Notes: generated by a model not told the origin, from the sequence alone. Positions 10,380 to 22,645 are shown, numbered from the stretch's first letter. The stretch: DNA of 64,000 nt from Azolla caroliniana (GCA_043228905.1 JBHGNT010000011.1:7316001-7380000); one strand, 5' to 3'. Numbers and translations are program-made.

Positions 10380-10941
10380 GCGGTCAAGTGGATACTCCGA
10401 TACTTGAAAAGCACCTCGAGTATGTGCCTCCAATTCGGCTCAGGTAAACCGCAACTTGAAGGATTCACGGATTTAGATATGTCGGTTGATGCAGATACCA
10501 ACCAGTCTACATCCGGATATGTCATGACCTATGCAGGAGGAATTGTATCGTGGCAGTCGAGGCTGCAAAAGTCTGTTGCACTGTCGACAACGGAAGTGGA
10601 GTATATGGCAATCGTGGAAGTTGGCAAAGAGGTAATCTAGATGAAGGACTTCATCGGAGAATTAGGGATCCGGTAGGAGGAATTCTAGCTCTACTGCAAC
10701 AGTTGAAGTGCCATCCACCTTGCGAAGAACATGGTCTACCATTCCCAGACCAAGCACATCCAGAGGAGATATCATTGGCTCTAGGAGAAGGTTAAGATAA
10801 AGAGCTTTTTGCTAACAAAGATCCATATGGAGGAGAATGGGTTAGACATGCTGACCAAGGTGATGTCAGCAGACAAGCTGGACGTGTGCCGGAGATGGAT
10901 CGGACTGACGAGACATCCCATGTCGGAGTGAAGGGGGAGTT
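10380..10941 (+). pseudogene. copia-1 RNase H fragment and polypurine tract
   Basis: The copia frame interrupted at 2894 continues here: KWILRYLK, FGSGKPQLEGFTD, STSGYVMTYAGG, WQSRLQKSVALSTTE, then HSQTKHIQRRYHW and LTKV. Stops and shifts break it after 10640. It ends with GTGAAGGGGGAGT, a polypurine tract touching the 3' LTR. It corresponds to the end of the copia A protein and has no C-terminal extension. Confidence 0.87.
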
Positions 10942-11451
10942 TGTTAGGAAACAGGTCCCTCTAGATGGGATCCGGATGTGCCGGATCGGACAAGCCGAAG
11001 GAAGGAACCAGACCGGATGGATCTAGAAGGAGTCCGGCCGGATCCGGTATTAACCAGCAAATAAGAACATATTAGTAAATATGATCAGACGTGACCGTTG
11101 AGGTCATATTTGTAAATAACCCTAAAGTTATATAACTATAAATATAACTAGGGCAATAACGTTCATTATGATGATTGTTATCATTATTGTTGTATAGAGA
11201 TACAAAGAGATAGAGAGCGCGAGAGACACACATAAAGTTTTCTGTTGTAACCACCGGTTGCTGAAGACAGAGCTCGAGGTCGTTGCCTTAGAGTCTCCCA
11301 TTGTATCTTTCCTCTCATAGTGATAGTTAGAGTCAGTGGGCTCCCGTGGTTTTTCCCTTTTAGGGTTTTCGACGTTAACATTCGGTGTCGTCTCGTTCTG
11401 TAGTGTTTAAGAGTCGGTTGTGGCCGAGAACTATTCCGCACACTCATAACA
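10942..11451 (+). repeat. copia-1 3' LTR (family A)
   Basis: This 510-bp LTR runs TGTTAGGAAACAGG...CTCATAACA. It shares its beginning with the copia A LTRs at 43148 and 47919 (read on the minus strand) and with the solo LTR at 48918. It contains the GTGGTTTTTCCC...GGGTTTTC motif at 11344-11378. The matching 5' LTR is missing. Confidence 0.82.
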
Positions 11452-11820
11452 GAGGATCAAGATGCAATATGTAGGTGCGCGCGCACACACACACACACAC
11501 ATACATAGGCATACGTACATACATACATAGATAGGCATATGTACGTGCATACATAGGAATACATACAATATACATAGGCATATGGGCATAATACATACAT
11601 AGGCATCATACGTCCATGCATATGTGCATAAATGCATATGTATGTATTATACGATCTAAATATCCATGGATACGCGTATGTATACATTTTAGAAGCTGTA
11701 TGGATGGGTGTATGTGTTGGGAATGCATAACATGTATTTTTATACCAAACAACATACATACAGAGAAATACGTCCATTTGTAGCTGGCATGGAGACGAGC
11801 CCGCCTTTGCATACACAGTT
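11452..11820. repeat. AC/ATAC-rich microsatellite region upstream of the PPR gene
   Basis: A GCGC(AC)n tract at about 11476-11501 grades into degenerate ATACATA/GGCATA repeats to about 11700. Open frames here are simple-repeat artefacts. It lies between the copia-1 LTR and the PPR gene. Confidence 0.75.
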
Positions 11821-11911
11821 AACAGCTAACTGCCATGGATTTAGTGTGTGGAAGCTGGTGGATTTTGGCTAGAAGACCAGAGAGAGAAGAAGAAGGTATA
11901 CACACATATAC

Positions 11912-14900
11912 ATGGTACCTCATCCTTGTGTGGATACCCTTGTCCATACTCTACTCAATACCTCCTTGAAGGTCAAAGAAAACTTAACCCCTGCCCTCAT
12001 CCTACATGCTTATGTATGCCGAATTGGATTGAACGTAGGTGACACTGTTGGGAATCGCCTTGTCTGGATGCTTCTTGAAGCTTCGAGTTTCTTTGATGCA
12101 CACATTGTCTTTGAACACTTGAAATATCGGTATGATCATTTCCTGAATTCACTTCTTTTTGCTCTTATGAATTGTGATCATGTAATATCACGTAATGTGT
12201 GTATTAGCAAAGATGACCCGGTTTTACTCACTAAAGGTCCCACCTTTGTTGCCTTACTCAATTCATGTTCTCACACAAGAAATGCAAATCTAGGCTCTCA
12301 ACTACATACAATCATTGCAAAACGCAAGGTTTTACTTTCGGATCTCTTCATATGCAACTCTTTGGTGGATATGTATGCCAAATGTGGCTTTATTGCAAGA
12401 GCCAAAGATGTATTTGAAGAAATTTCTGCCCCTGATGTTGTATCATGGAATGCACTTGTAGGAGGATATGTAAAACATCAATATTATGGGGAATCACTCA
12501 AGTGTTTTGAACAAATGCAATTGGAAGGTGTTTTCCCCAATGCGGTCACTTTTGTTTGTAGTCTGAAAGCTGTGGCTAGTATTGGATATGCATGTAAAGG
12601 GATCGAAATACATGCAAAAATTGTAAGAACAAGGCTGCATAAAATGAACCTTCTCGTTGGCAATGCATTGGTTGACATGTATGCAAAGTGTGGTTTGTGT
12701 GTGCAAGCACAACAATTGTTCGATGAACTTCCTTCTAGAGATGTAGTATCATGGAATGCATTGATAACAGGATATGTGAAACATGGCAATGGTGTGGAAG
12801 CATTACTTTGTTTCGACCAAATGCAAATTGAGAAGATTCAACCAACTATAATCACACTTACATGTGCTCTCAAGGCCTGTGCCATCGTTGGAGCCTTAGG
12901 CATGGGAAGAACAATCCATTCTTTGATTCACGGAGAAGAACTCCTTACAAAAAGTCCATTGATTGGCATTGCATTAGTAGCTATGTATGCCAAGTGTGGG
13001 ATGCTGGATGAAGCATATAGTGTATTGAGCAAACTTGATGGTCGGGATACAATTTCTTGGACAACATTGATGGCTGGGTATGTCAAACAAGGATATGCTG
13101 AACAAGCCATAAACTGTTTCGAGAGAATGCAACTAGAGGGCCTCTCTCCCAATGCTGCTACATATGTTTGTGGCCTAAAAGCATATGCTGTGATTGGAGC
13201 GAGTGACAAGGGAATCAAGTTACATGAGGAATTAACAGAAGAAGGGTGGCTAGAAAAAGATATTGTTATTGGCAATTCAGTGATTGACATGTATGCAAAC
13301 TGTGGTTTATTTCAGAAAGCACAAGAGGTGTTGGATAGGATTCGATACCGTGACGTAGTTTCATGGACTGCACTAATGAGTGGGTATGTGAAACATAATC
13401 ATGGTGAGTTGGCTTTGAATTGCTTGACACAGATGGAGAGTGAGGGAACTTGCCCGAATGAAGTCTCTTTTGTCTGTGCCTTGAAAGCTTGTGGCATTAT
13501 TCACGACTTGGAAAAAGGGAAAAATATACAGGTTAAAATTGCTAGAATGGGAATGTTTGAGAATAACGTTGCTGTTGGAAATGCATTGGTGGACATGTAT
13601 GTTAAATGTAATTGTATTGTAAAAGCAAATGAGATCTTTGATTTACTTCCTGTTCGTGATGTAGTATCGTGGACGACACTCATTGCTAGTTATGTGGTAA
13701 AAGAAGCTGGTGAAGAAGCATTGGGTTGTTTTGAACATATGCAATTAGAGGGTATCTCCCCAAATGTTGTCACATATGTTTGCAGCCTTCAAGCATGTGG
13801 AATTCTCAGACACATTGATAAAGGAAGTGAACTGCATGGTGAAATTATGAGAATAGGCTTGCTGGAAAGAGATCTCATTGGAAATTCATTAGTTGACATG
13901 TATGCAAAGTGTGGGGAGCTTGCAAAAGCACAAGAGACATTCAACAGTCTTATGGTTCAAAATGTTGTTTCATGGACGTCTTTAATTGCAGGATACACAA
14001 ATCACGATTATGCTGAGAATGCTTTAGCTTGTTTTGAAGAAATGCAATCCAAGGGCATCACTCCGAATTCAGTCACATTCATATGCATCTTGAAAGCTTG
14101 TGGAAGTATTCAAGCCATCAACAAAGGTATCCAAATACACGATCAAATTCGAAGCTTAAACATGCTAGAAAACGATGTTGTTGTGGGTAGTGCACTTGTT
14201 GATATGTATGCCAAGCTTGGGTTCCTCGAAAAAGCAGAAGATGTATTTGAACAAATTACTTCACAGGACACAATGGTATGGAATACATTGATATCAGGAT
14301 ATGCTGAACATGACTGTGGAAAGGAGGTTTTGAACTGTTTTGAACAAATGAAACTAGAGGGAGTCTCTCCAGATGCAATTACATTTGTTCTCTGCTTGAA
14401 AGCATGTGGAACTATGGGTGCAAACGAAAAGGGCCTTGAAATACACTCAGAGATTTCTCGAAAAGGTATATTAGGAAATGACATTGTTGTTGGCAATGCA
14501 CTCATTGGTATGTATGCTAAATGTGGTTTGATTACACAGGCACGAGAAGTGTTTGATAGGCTTCCAGTTCAAGATGTAGTCACATGGAGCACACTAATTT
14601 CAGGATATGGACACCTTGGAGAGTGTGAAACCGTATTTGGAATTTTTGAGAAAATGAAGGTTGAAGGCAGAAAACCGGATTTTATCACATTTGTAAGTAT
14701 TTTAAATGCGTGCAATCAATCATTGTTGATTGGCAAGGGCCAATCATTGTTTGAATCAATTAAAGAAGATTATGATACCATGCTAACTATTGAACACCAT
14801 ACATGCATGGTAGGGCTTCTTAGTCAAGCTGGCCATTTAGAAAGTGCACTAGAAATGGTTCAGGAGATGCCACTGTGGCCCGACACTGGAGTTTGGCACT

Positions 14901-15055
14901 GTCTGTTAGATGCTTGCTCCAAATGGGGAAACTTTGAGCTCGGTAAAACGGCTTTTGAAAACGCAATGCAACTAGATCACAAGGATGCTGCATCCTATCT
15001 TCGAATTTTGAGAATTTATGCTGATGCTGAATTCTTTCAGAAATGTGCAACATAA
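11912..15055 (+). CDS. PLS-class pentatricopeptide repeat protein, E-type C-terminus, 1047 aa
   Basis: This is an intact intronless frame, as is usual for plant PPR genes. Eight DMYAKCG-type short (S) motifs recur at about residues 147, 249, 351, 454, 556, 658, 759 and 860, a regular spacing of 101-103 residues that marks eight P-L-S triplets. Each carries DVVSW, GYVKH and CFEQMQLEG signatures. The last part (EHHTCMVGLLSQAGHLESAL, then GVWHCLLDAC) looks like the E1 region; there is no DYW deaminase domain. PLS proteins bind organellar RNA in a base-specific way and commonly act in C-to-U editing, here presumably with a separate deaminase. The N-terminus is not an obvious transit peptide, and I took the first methionine of the frame, so the start is less certain than the rest. 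The triplets are similar enough at DNA level to allow unequal exchange. Confidence 0.9.
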   Translation: MVPHPCVDTLVHTLLNTSLKVKENLTPALILHAYVCRIGLNVGDTVGNRLVWMLLEASSFFDAHIVFEHLKYRYDHFLNSLLFALMNCDHVISRNVCISKDDPVLLTKGPTFVALLNSCSHTRNANLGSQLHTIIAKRKVLLSDLFICNSLVDMYAKCGFIARAKDVFEEISAPDVVSWNALVGGYVKHQYYGESLKCFEQMQLEGVFPNAVTFVCSLKAVASIGYACKGIEIHAKIVRTRLHKMNLLVGNALVDMYAKCGLCVQAQQLFDELPSRDVVSWNALITGYVKHGNGVEALLCFDQMQIEKIQPTIITLTCALKACAIVGALGMGRTIHSLIHGEELLTKSPLIGIALVAMYAKCGMLDEAYSVLSKLDGRDTISWTTLMAGYVKQGYAEQAINCFERMQLEGLSPNAATYVCGLKAYAVIGASDKGIKLHEELTEEGWLEKDIVIGNSVIDMYANCGLFQKAQEVLDRIRYRDVVSWTALMSGYVKHNHGELALNCLTQMESEGTCPNEVSFVCALKACGIIHDLEKGKNIQVKIARMGMFENNVAVGNALVDMYVKCNCIVKANEIFDLLPVRDVVSWTTLIASYVVKEAGEEALGCFEHMQLEGISPNVVTYVCSLQACGILRHIDKGSELHGEIMRIGLLERDLIGNSLVDMYAKCGELAKAQETFNSLMVQNVVSWTSLIAGYTNHDYAENALACFEEMQSKGITPNSVTFICILKACGSIQAINKGIQIHDQIRSLNMLENDVVVGSALVDMYAKLGFLEKAEDVFEQITSQDTMVWNTLISGYAEHDCGKEVLNCFEQMKLEGVSPDAITFVLCLKACGTMGANEKGLEIHSEISRKGILGNDIVVGNALIGMYAKCGLITQAREVFDRLPVQDVVTWSTLISGYGHLGECETVFGIFEKMKVEGRKPDFITFVSILNACNQSLLIGKGQSLFESIKEDYDTMLTIEHHTCMVGLLSQAGHLESALEMVQEMPLWPDTGVWHCLLDACSKWGNFELGKTAFENAMQLDHKDAASYLRILRIYADAEFFQKCAT

Positions 15056-16446
15056 CTATGAGAATTATAATTGAAAAGATTGTTGCTAATAGTAGTGAGA
15101 ATATTTGAAAGTAGAAAACCATTCAATTTTGATGTATTGAAGTATGGGAAGTATCTATGTCAGTGAACAAACATAGTTCTTCATACTTGGGAGTGTGAAC
15201 TTTCAATAACCTTCTAATGTACGTCACTAAATGTATGGTCTGAAAGACAGACAACAAATGCTGAACCAGGCTCTTGTTTGCCAACTTGGAGAAACTGGTG
15301 CAAAGTTATTTTCAAGGTGCAAGAGAGGGCGTAGCTTTGGAAACCAACTCTGTATAATCTGAATTTGATGTGCGTGAGCTTGATTAGGAACTGGGACATG
15401 GACACAAACAAGGAAACAGATCAGGTGCAAGAACAAGAAAAGAACTGGATCAGGGATAGAAACATAAACACGATAGGAGGTGGGACCAAATTAAGAACAA
15501 AGGCATGAACATGATTGGAAGTAGAAGCTTGGACTATACAAGAAAACAACTACAAGAACTAGAGCCAGCCAGGTTCAAAAGATGAGCAAAAAGACCTGGG
15601 GCTGATGCGAGCCCCCAAGTTGGCAGTGAAAAAGCCTCTAATGACCTTACTTCTAATTCCAGTATTTCAGGGCAGAAACCTTGGTCACCAGTAGTAAAAG
15701 GAGTCTCACGAACGTTGGACAGCCATCAAGAGTATGGCACTTATCAATATGTACTCTCTGGCTAAATCAATCCAAATTTATGTATGGCAAGGGTAAAATC
15801 TGGACTAAGGGTTAAGACTAAGTATGGTAGGAAGAAAGCATATCTGCAGCACATGGTAGGATGCAAGTATGTCCGTGAAAGGGGTATTTCCATGCACCGA
15901 AAATGATCAATAAAATGGAAATTCACAGGTAATCAAGGGCTGTCAAGGCGTTCAATTCCGCCTCTAATATTTAAACAATGAGCTATCAAAAATATAAATG
16001 AGGATTCTCATTTTAACGTCTATCTAACTGATTGTTGGATTTCTGTCAAACCACTGTAATTGTCCCTTTCTGTTCTTCGTATCTCCTATTGGCTCAAAAC
16101 CTCGAAGGTTCCGATTCAGTGCATGCAGATCATAAATCTACATGACCCAGTGCACATTACAAGATCTTGATGAACCCATCTTCATAAGAAGATCAATGAA
16201 ACGTCACGAAGATGTTATTGGTTGTGTAGGAGATGTTTTGTGAGAGGGCCAACATACCCAGTATGGAAAAAACAGTAGAAAATATCGTGAACACAGCCAA
16301 GTAGTATGATTGAAGGAACATCAAAGTGTTCCTAAAATGTGTACCATGAACTGCAGCATAAAGGAATGTTTTGATCGAATCGTGGCAAACTATTTACAAA
16401 GCTAATTTTTCACTCAAGTAGAACCCACAACAATAAAGATAATTAG
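15056..16446. other. intergenic, no gene seen
   Basis: This is the 3' flank of the PPR gene up to the copia C LTR. I find no sustained frame, tRNA-like box pair or element end in it. Confidence 0.55.
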
Positions 16447-17542
16447 TGTTGGGTTTTTCCCTCCTACGTGGAGGAAGATGTCCAAATATTTAATTGGGTC
16501 TATGTTTTGTTTACCCACTTAGTATGTGGATGTGTATGTTGTAATGGGTCCAAATTAGTATGAAAAAGGCCCAAACAAAGTTTCCACTTATACGTTCTTC
16601 TTAGGAGTAATAAAGGGTTTTTTAGAAACATAACCCTTATTATTACTATTTCTATTTTTTGAGAATATACTATAAAGAACACGCAACAAGAAAGTATATA
16701 TATAGAGAGAGAGGATAGATGTAGAGGAGCCAACTACTATTCTGTCCCTGATCAATGACCAAACGACCTTTGATCGTCACCAAAATCTAGTGAATTGTTC
16801 CTGATACTCTTCTTCAAATCCAATAGTTGGATTATTGTTTTGATCTCTCTATCTTCATAGATTCTGCTGTAATCAGAACTCATAAATTTGTGAAATATAT
16901 GCCACTATATGTGAAGATTTAGAGAAGATTTGTTGATCCAAGGACTTACCTTGAAGATTGTAAAGCCTCTAGTTTTGAACTAGAGATGAAAACTTGTTGT
17001 ACCCACTCGATTATTGTTTATTAGTGGAGTTTTGGTGCCATTGTGAACGGTCTCGTGGTTTTTCCCCACATCGGGGTTTTCCACATAAATCTCGTGTCTC
17101 CTTGATTATTTTTTTGTTAGTGTTTGGATGTGGAGTTTCTTGCTCAATTGTTGTCCATATTAGTTTGGTTTGATTCATAGTATGAACCATACGTACCATA
17201 CGTGAATTCGCATTCGCGAATGTTTCAATCATTCATGTAAGAAAAACACCCTCAAAGAATGATAAATACCATACTTTTGGATTAACTATTTGTTATGAGG
17301 TAAATAAGCCTAAAAAATGGAAATAAACAAAAATAAACATTAAAAAAATGGGGAAAAAACACAAGAATGGTTGAATAACATTTGCATTCATTTTCCAACG
17401 CAGGAAAATGAATGTTATGCTAGACGACCACGAATTTTACGTACTATGGTTTGATTACTATCTTATATTTTACGAGAAAAGTGGGGAAACAATTAGTTAG
17501 ATTCCGTGTGGAATTGTGGTATTGTCGTGTGCTTCCCCAACA
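16447..17542 (+). repeat. copia C 5' LTR
   Basis: This 1096-bp LTR runs TGTTGGG...CCCCAACA. Without the 273-bp MITE and one TSD copy (about 281 bp in all) it would be about 815 bp. The conserved GTGGTTTTTCCC...GGGGTTTTCC motif sits at 17053-17088. The last part matches the partial LTR at 26494-26733. Confidence 0.85.
17176..17448. mobile_element. MITE-like insertion with 8-bp target duplication
   Basis: These 273 bp are absent from the other copia C LTR. They are bounded by the 7-bp inverted ends CATAGTA...TACTATG and flanked by GTTTGATT on both sides (17168-17175, 17449-17456). They hold a 12-bp palindrome CATTCGCGAATG and a perfect hairpin with arms CATTCATTTTCC and GGAAAATGAATG around a 6-base loop near the right end. 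There is no coding capacity. An 8-bp duplication suits a hAT-like transposase, but the ends are too short to assign a family. Confidence 0.75.
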
Positions 17543-17545
17543 AAA

Positions 17546-17558
17546 TGGTATCAGATCC
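17546..17558 (+). promoter_or_regulatory. copia C primer-binding site (initiator tRNA-Met)
   Basis: TGGTATCAGATCC follows the LTR after three bases and fits the plant copia site TGGTATCAGAGC with one change. Confidence 0.8.
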
Positions 17559-17599
17559 AAGTTGCTTGTTGTGTGATTCTTGTGTCGTGTGAAAATGGA

Positions 17600-18492
17600 T
17601 GATAAGTTGGCATGCCCGGTATGGTTAGTTTAAATGCTACCAATTACACCACTTCGAAACCCGTATGGAGGATATCCTTTATGTGAAGGATTTGTATGAT
17701 CCTATTTTAAGAGCTCTAGATTATTCCAATTGGTGTTGTTGCTAAAGAATGGGAAATCTTCAACCCAAAGGCCATTAGTAAAACTAGAAAATTTGTTGAC
17801 TTGAGTGTGCTTCAACATATTGCTAATGAACACAATGCCCTCAAACTTTGGAAGAAGTTAAGTGATATGTATGAGTGAAAAAATGCCATGAGTAAAGCCT
17901 CCTTGATGAGGAAACTTGTGAAGTTATAGTACAAAGATAGTAGGCGCATGGTAGTTCATTTGAATGATTTTCAAGGGTTGATTAACCAATTATCTGCAAT
18001 GAGTATGTCACCTTATGATGAGTTGCAGGCTTTGTTGCTACTTAGCTCTCTACTAGAAGGTTGGGATACTCTTGTTGTGTCACTTAGTAATTTTGATCCT
18101 GAAGGAAAATTGTTTATGGATATGGTCAAAGCTACCTTGTTGAATGAGGAGGCAAGAAGCAAAGACTTGAGTGGTTTCAACCATTTTGCGGCCAATGTCG
18201 TTTTTTATTCCAGAAGAGGAAGTGCTAAAATCAGAGATTCCTCACATAATAGAGATAAGTCTAGGGGGAGATCGAAATCAAAGTTCAAGGGCAAGATTAT
18301 ATGCCATTACTACAACAATCCGGGTCATATTGAGAAATTCTGTAGGAAAAAGAAAAGAGATAAATCCCAAGAGATGAAAGAAAAGAATGAGACTTCAACT
18401 TCCATGCAACAACAACAGTTAGATGGAAAATGTACTTTACCACTTGTAGTTAGTAGTGATGATGCATGTTTCATTAGTGAACAGGGTGCCTA
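17600..18492 (+). pseudogene. copia C gag
   Basis: Broken frames give EDILYVKDLYDP, then an open stretch from about 17948 with the UBN2-type gag core (LLLSSLLEGWDTLV) and a knuckle at about 18300. That knuckle reads CHYYNNPGHIEKFC, with tyrosine in place of the second cysteine. Frameshifts lie before 17948 and a stop follows at 18491. Confidence 0.78.
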
Positions 18493-18516
18493 AACCTTGT
18501 TTGTGATGACTATAAT

Positions 18517-19399
18517 TGGGTGATTGACTCGGGTGCTTCATATCACCTCACTTCACGTCAAGATTACTTCTCTTCCTACACTAGTGGCAATTTTGGTCAA
18601 GTGTTGATGGGAAATGATGGATCATCCAAAATTATCGACATGGGTACAATGCATCTTGAAGCCTCCACAGGTTGCAAGTTGGTTCTGAGAAATGTTAGAC
18701 ATGTTCCTGATATCACACTAAATTTGTTATCGGTTGGTGTGCTCGATGATGAAGGTTTCAGCAATCAACTTGGTGAAAGAAAATGGAAACTTCTCAAGGG
18801 TAGAATGGTAGTGGCCCAAGCGCAGAAGATGAGATCTTTGTATGTGATCCAAGCTAAAGCGTGTCAAGAAGAAGTCAACGTGATGGATGATGTTTCTAGT
18901 AAATTGTGACACAAGAGGCTTGCTCACATGAGTTCAAAAGGTATGGAGATTCTTTCGAAGAAGAACTTCTCCCATGATGTTGCAGGTATGAATTTGAAAC
19001 CTTGTGTTGATTGTTTAGCTAGAAAACAATGTGACAAAGATGTTTTTCGCACATGTCCACCTTCTAGAATGAAGAATATGCTTGATCTTGTTCACACTAA
19101 TGTGTGCTCTATGGATATTAGATCACTTGGTGGTGCACAATATTTTCTTACCTTTACTGATGATATTCTAGAAAGGTATGGGCGTTTGTGTTGAAAACTA
19201 AAGATCAAGTATTTCAAGCATTTTAGCAATTTTAGGCCAAAGTTGAAAGAGAAACTGGCAGAAATGAAGAGTGTGAGATCAAACAACGGTGGTGAGTATA
19301 GAGGACCATTTAAGGCCTATCATAATGCTCAAGGTATCAAGCTTGAGAAAACAATTCCTAAGACACTTCAACTAAACAGAGTTGTAGAGAGAACAAATA
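18517..19399 (+). pseudogene. copia C protease and N-terminal integrase
   Basis: The protease loop is IDSGASYHLTS (D-S-G at about 18523). It is followed by LVLRNVRHVPDITLNLLSVG, a stop at 18907, the integrase HHCC region (HKRLAHM, CVDCLARKQ) and core blocks (DLVHTNVC, YFLTFTDD). The frame then shifts, and the last copia residues before the insertion are VVERTN. Protein coding resumes at 24628 with RTINES. Confidence 0.8.
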
Positions 19400-19443
19400 T
19401 GTGAAGAATCGGTGATGATTCTATGTAGCGGAAGAGATGTGTT

Positions 19444-19477
<34 letters not shown>

Positions 19478-19480
<3 letters not shown>

Positions 19481-22400
19481 AAGAAAGAAAGAAAGAAAGA
19501 TATATTAATGTCTTCTAAGGCCAAATTTGGCCCATGAGACAATTGGGTTACAACAAAAATGAGTGTTTATCCAATCATCAAAACTAAAATAAAAGAAAAT
19601 AGCTTAAGCTAAGAAAGTTCTAGTAGTGTACAAAACTTTGCACGAAGCCTAATCTCATCTCCACCCAAGTCTCTCAAAAAGAAGTGGGAGGTCAAAAGTT
19701 TTTGGTGTGGGTGTGACCCATGGTCCCGATGCATAGAGTGCCCTAGCCATGGCTTCTAGGCGGTGTAGTTCACGTTCCCTTATTTTCTTTATTGCTTCTC
19801 CATCTCGTCGAGTTGCTTTGAAACCCAACATCCAAGGGCGTTTGGTTCTTCTTTGATTTTCTGCTTCATCAAGGAAAAGCCCGAGTGGTGCAAGTGTGTC
19901 GATATTCATTGTCTCCCCCTGTTCCTAAAAAACTTCATTTGTTACATGTTGGTAAACATTAGCAACATTATTATCAACGTTTTGTAACTTATTCTCTCTG
20001 TGTTGTTTCAATTCTAAGATGTATCTACCTAATTTCTTTATATCTAGTGTATCTAATAGTTTAGGGAGGGTGGGAGAGGAACCAAGTATGTCTTGGTATT
20101 TTGCCCTTATCTCGGCATAGGTGGGGCATTTGCATGTAAAATGGTACTCATCCTCTATCTCTATGTGGCATAACCTACATATCCTTTCCTCCCTAGGGAC
20201 TCCATTAGTACGTTCATTCTCAATCTCAAGTTGGTGAGATGATATTCTAAGTTGACCAATGGCAACCCTTAGTGCATGTGGTAAGAATACATCTAGATAT
20301 TTTGGGCGCGTGATAAAACGTAACTCAGAGAAGTGCATAAAGTGTTCCTTATAGTACGACATTTTAGATGGGAGTGGCTCTAGTGGGGTGATCCATTTAT
20401 ACCGAGTATAAATTTGCCATATTTCTTGGCGTATTACTTTATTACGGTCCTCATGAGAGATTAAAGTGTTATCAGTCGTGTGGCCGTACTTAGGGGGGGA
20501 GGTTATTAATATCTAGACCGTTGCAAGAAGCCAACTCACCATCATGCCATACCATGAGCTAGTATAGCCAGACTCATACAGTGCTCCAGAAGCCTTAAAG
20601 GCTTGGTGGGATATTCTATCAAGTGGTTGGTTATGTATCCTGTGGATAAAGACTACAAGTTGAAAAAGTGCTTCTACTAACACAAGGGGTAGAGTGAACT
20701 CAGCCCTAATAATGTCATGTGGGACTGACGATTTGCTTCGGAGTTGGCGTGATAACATCATCACCAATGGTCTCTCTAATTGCGTCCACATGAAAGATGG
20801 TAGTCCTGGAGCCCAAACCGTTGATGCATACATGAGAGAGGGAGTCACTAATGAGTCAAAGAGCCACCCTTTAGTTCGTGGCTCTTGGAAGTATGCTTGG
20901 TGGCATTGTCTCTCGAGGAGTGAGAGGGATGCATGTCCTCTTGTAAGTCTATCCTTCGTTGCTTGTGTCATCGAAAATTTACCTGAGTAGGCACTGAAAG
21001 TGACTCCGAGATAGACATATGATCCAACCACCTCAACTAGGCTATGGGAGATAGTTAGGTGACGCTTAGCTCTAACTTGGGCCAACGTGTGGAAGATAAG
21101 GACTTTAGTTTTCCCTAGATTCACTACCAATCCTCGTTGTGTGCAAAAGTCATCTACGGCATTAAGGTGCCTTTGTAGGTCGTGTTCGGATTCAGAGAGC
21201 AAAACTATGTTGTCTGCATAAAGCAAGATACGCACCTGCGTATCCCCAAGGACTACTCCATTGCCTCCCTTACGAGCAATAAAATATGTGATCTCATCAA
21301 TGTAGATCCCAAAAAGAGTTGGAGATAAGGGGCAACCTTGTTTTACACCAATAGTGCTAGTGAAACTATCAGATATGCCGCCTGGGCATCGAACACACCC
21401 GGACACTTGTTCATATAGTGCGTAGATGGCCCAAACCATGTCATCTGGTATCCTCAAGCTCTTAAGCCTATCAAACAACTCCTCTCTAGGGACCGTGTCA
21501 AAGACTTTGCGGAAGTCCACAAAACAACAATATAGTTTCTTCTTACGAGCCTTAGTCTGGTCAATTAAGCATCTAAGTGTGAAGATATGATCAATAGTGG
21601 AGAAGGCTCGTCTAAAGCCAGCCTATTCAGGAACACGAAGATTTAAGGTCTCCATATACTCGCTAAGCTCTGCCTCCATTACTGCACCATATAATTTAGC
21701 AAGGGTATGACCTATCATAATGGTCCTATAAGTATTTGGATCCATGGGGTCCCCCCCTTTATGTATGGGGGCCATTGTGTTCATGGTCCATTGTGGTGGA
21801 AAACCCTCTGCGAGGGCACGATTGAAGATTAGAGTTAGCAAGGGAGCTAGGCACTCTCTCACATATATGATGTGTTCTGCTCGCAATCCTGTGTGGTCCA
21901 TGGACTTCCTATGTTGTAATTTCTTTATGACCTTCGTGACCCTAGAGATCGTGAAGAGTGTCCCCACAGTAGGTCGGGGTGTAGAAGGCATTGGAATGGG
22001 TGGTTGGTTTGGGATTTGGTAAAGTCTCTCTGTATAAGTGTGCCAAGTTTCGGGATCTTCGATGGGTGTTTGTGGTCTTGGTTCCCGTAATCTCTTCCAT
22101 GCAGTGGCACAATCGCTACTCATGAGCATATGGTAGAGTTCCCAATATTGGGATGCCTCCCATGCTCGTCTCTTACGACGTGTCATCTTGCGCATTTCTT
22201 TACGAGCTTGTACTGAGGTAATACTACCATTGAGTTGCAATATTGTAAGTTGTCTATGTAAGCACCTACAATCCTCATCATACCATCTATTTTGTGGCAT
22301 AGATCCTACTTTACCTTGATTGGAGTGTTTCATGTATGGGAAACTGCTAACTGTTGCAGAGTGAAGGATGTGTGTGAGTTTCGTACTAAGACTCTCTAAA

Positions 22401-22645
22401 GGTAGGGAGAGATCAAGGGAGGAGAGATGGGCTTGAACATGTTGAGCATATATGTCAGAGAGCTCATGTGTGAAATGTATTGTGATGTCATGACATGGTT
22501 GACTAGAGTTGGTGACGTTAGAGATATCGCATTTTAGCTCGAAGTATAAGAAACTATGGTCCGTGCCAATAGGACATGGGGCCACTCGGAAGGAGTTAAT
22601 CATGTGGGTAGCTTCAGGGCGTCCTATTAGATAATTGACTGAGAT
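19478..22645 (-). mobile_element. LINE copy 1, 5'-truncated
   Basis: On the minus strand the frames hold the end of the endonuclease (YLIGRPEATHM, PIGTDHSFLYFEL), the RT (GVKQGCPLSP, RILLYADNIVLLSESE, with YADN in place of YADD) and the C-terminal zinc motif (CRLCHIEIEDEYHFTCKCP). It ends with the conserved FDLPLLFERLGW and a (TTTC)n tail at 19478-19500. Stops break it around 21520-21620 and 20362-20513. The ORF1 and most of the endonuclease are missing. Its 3' end sits against a (GT)n(GA)n tract in the LTR. Confidence 0.85.

Noticed and set aside
11431-11816. Cys/Tyr/His-rich minus-strand frames resembling a small secreted protein
   Set aside because: They are translations of ATAC/ACAT simple repeats.
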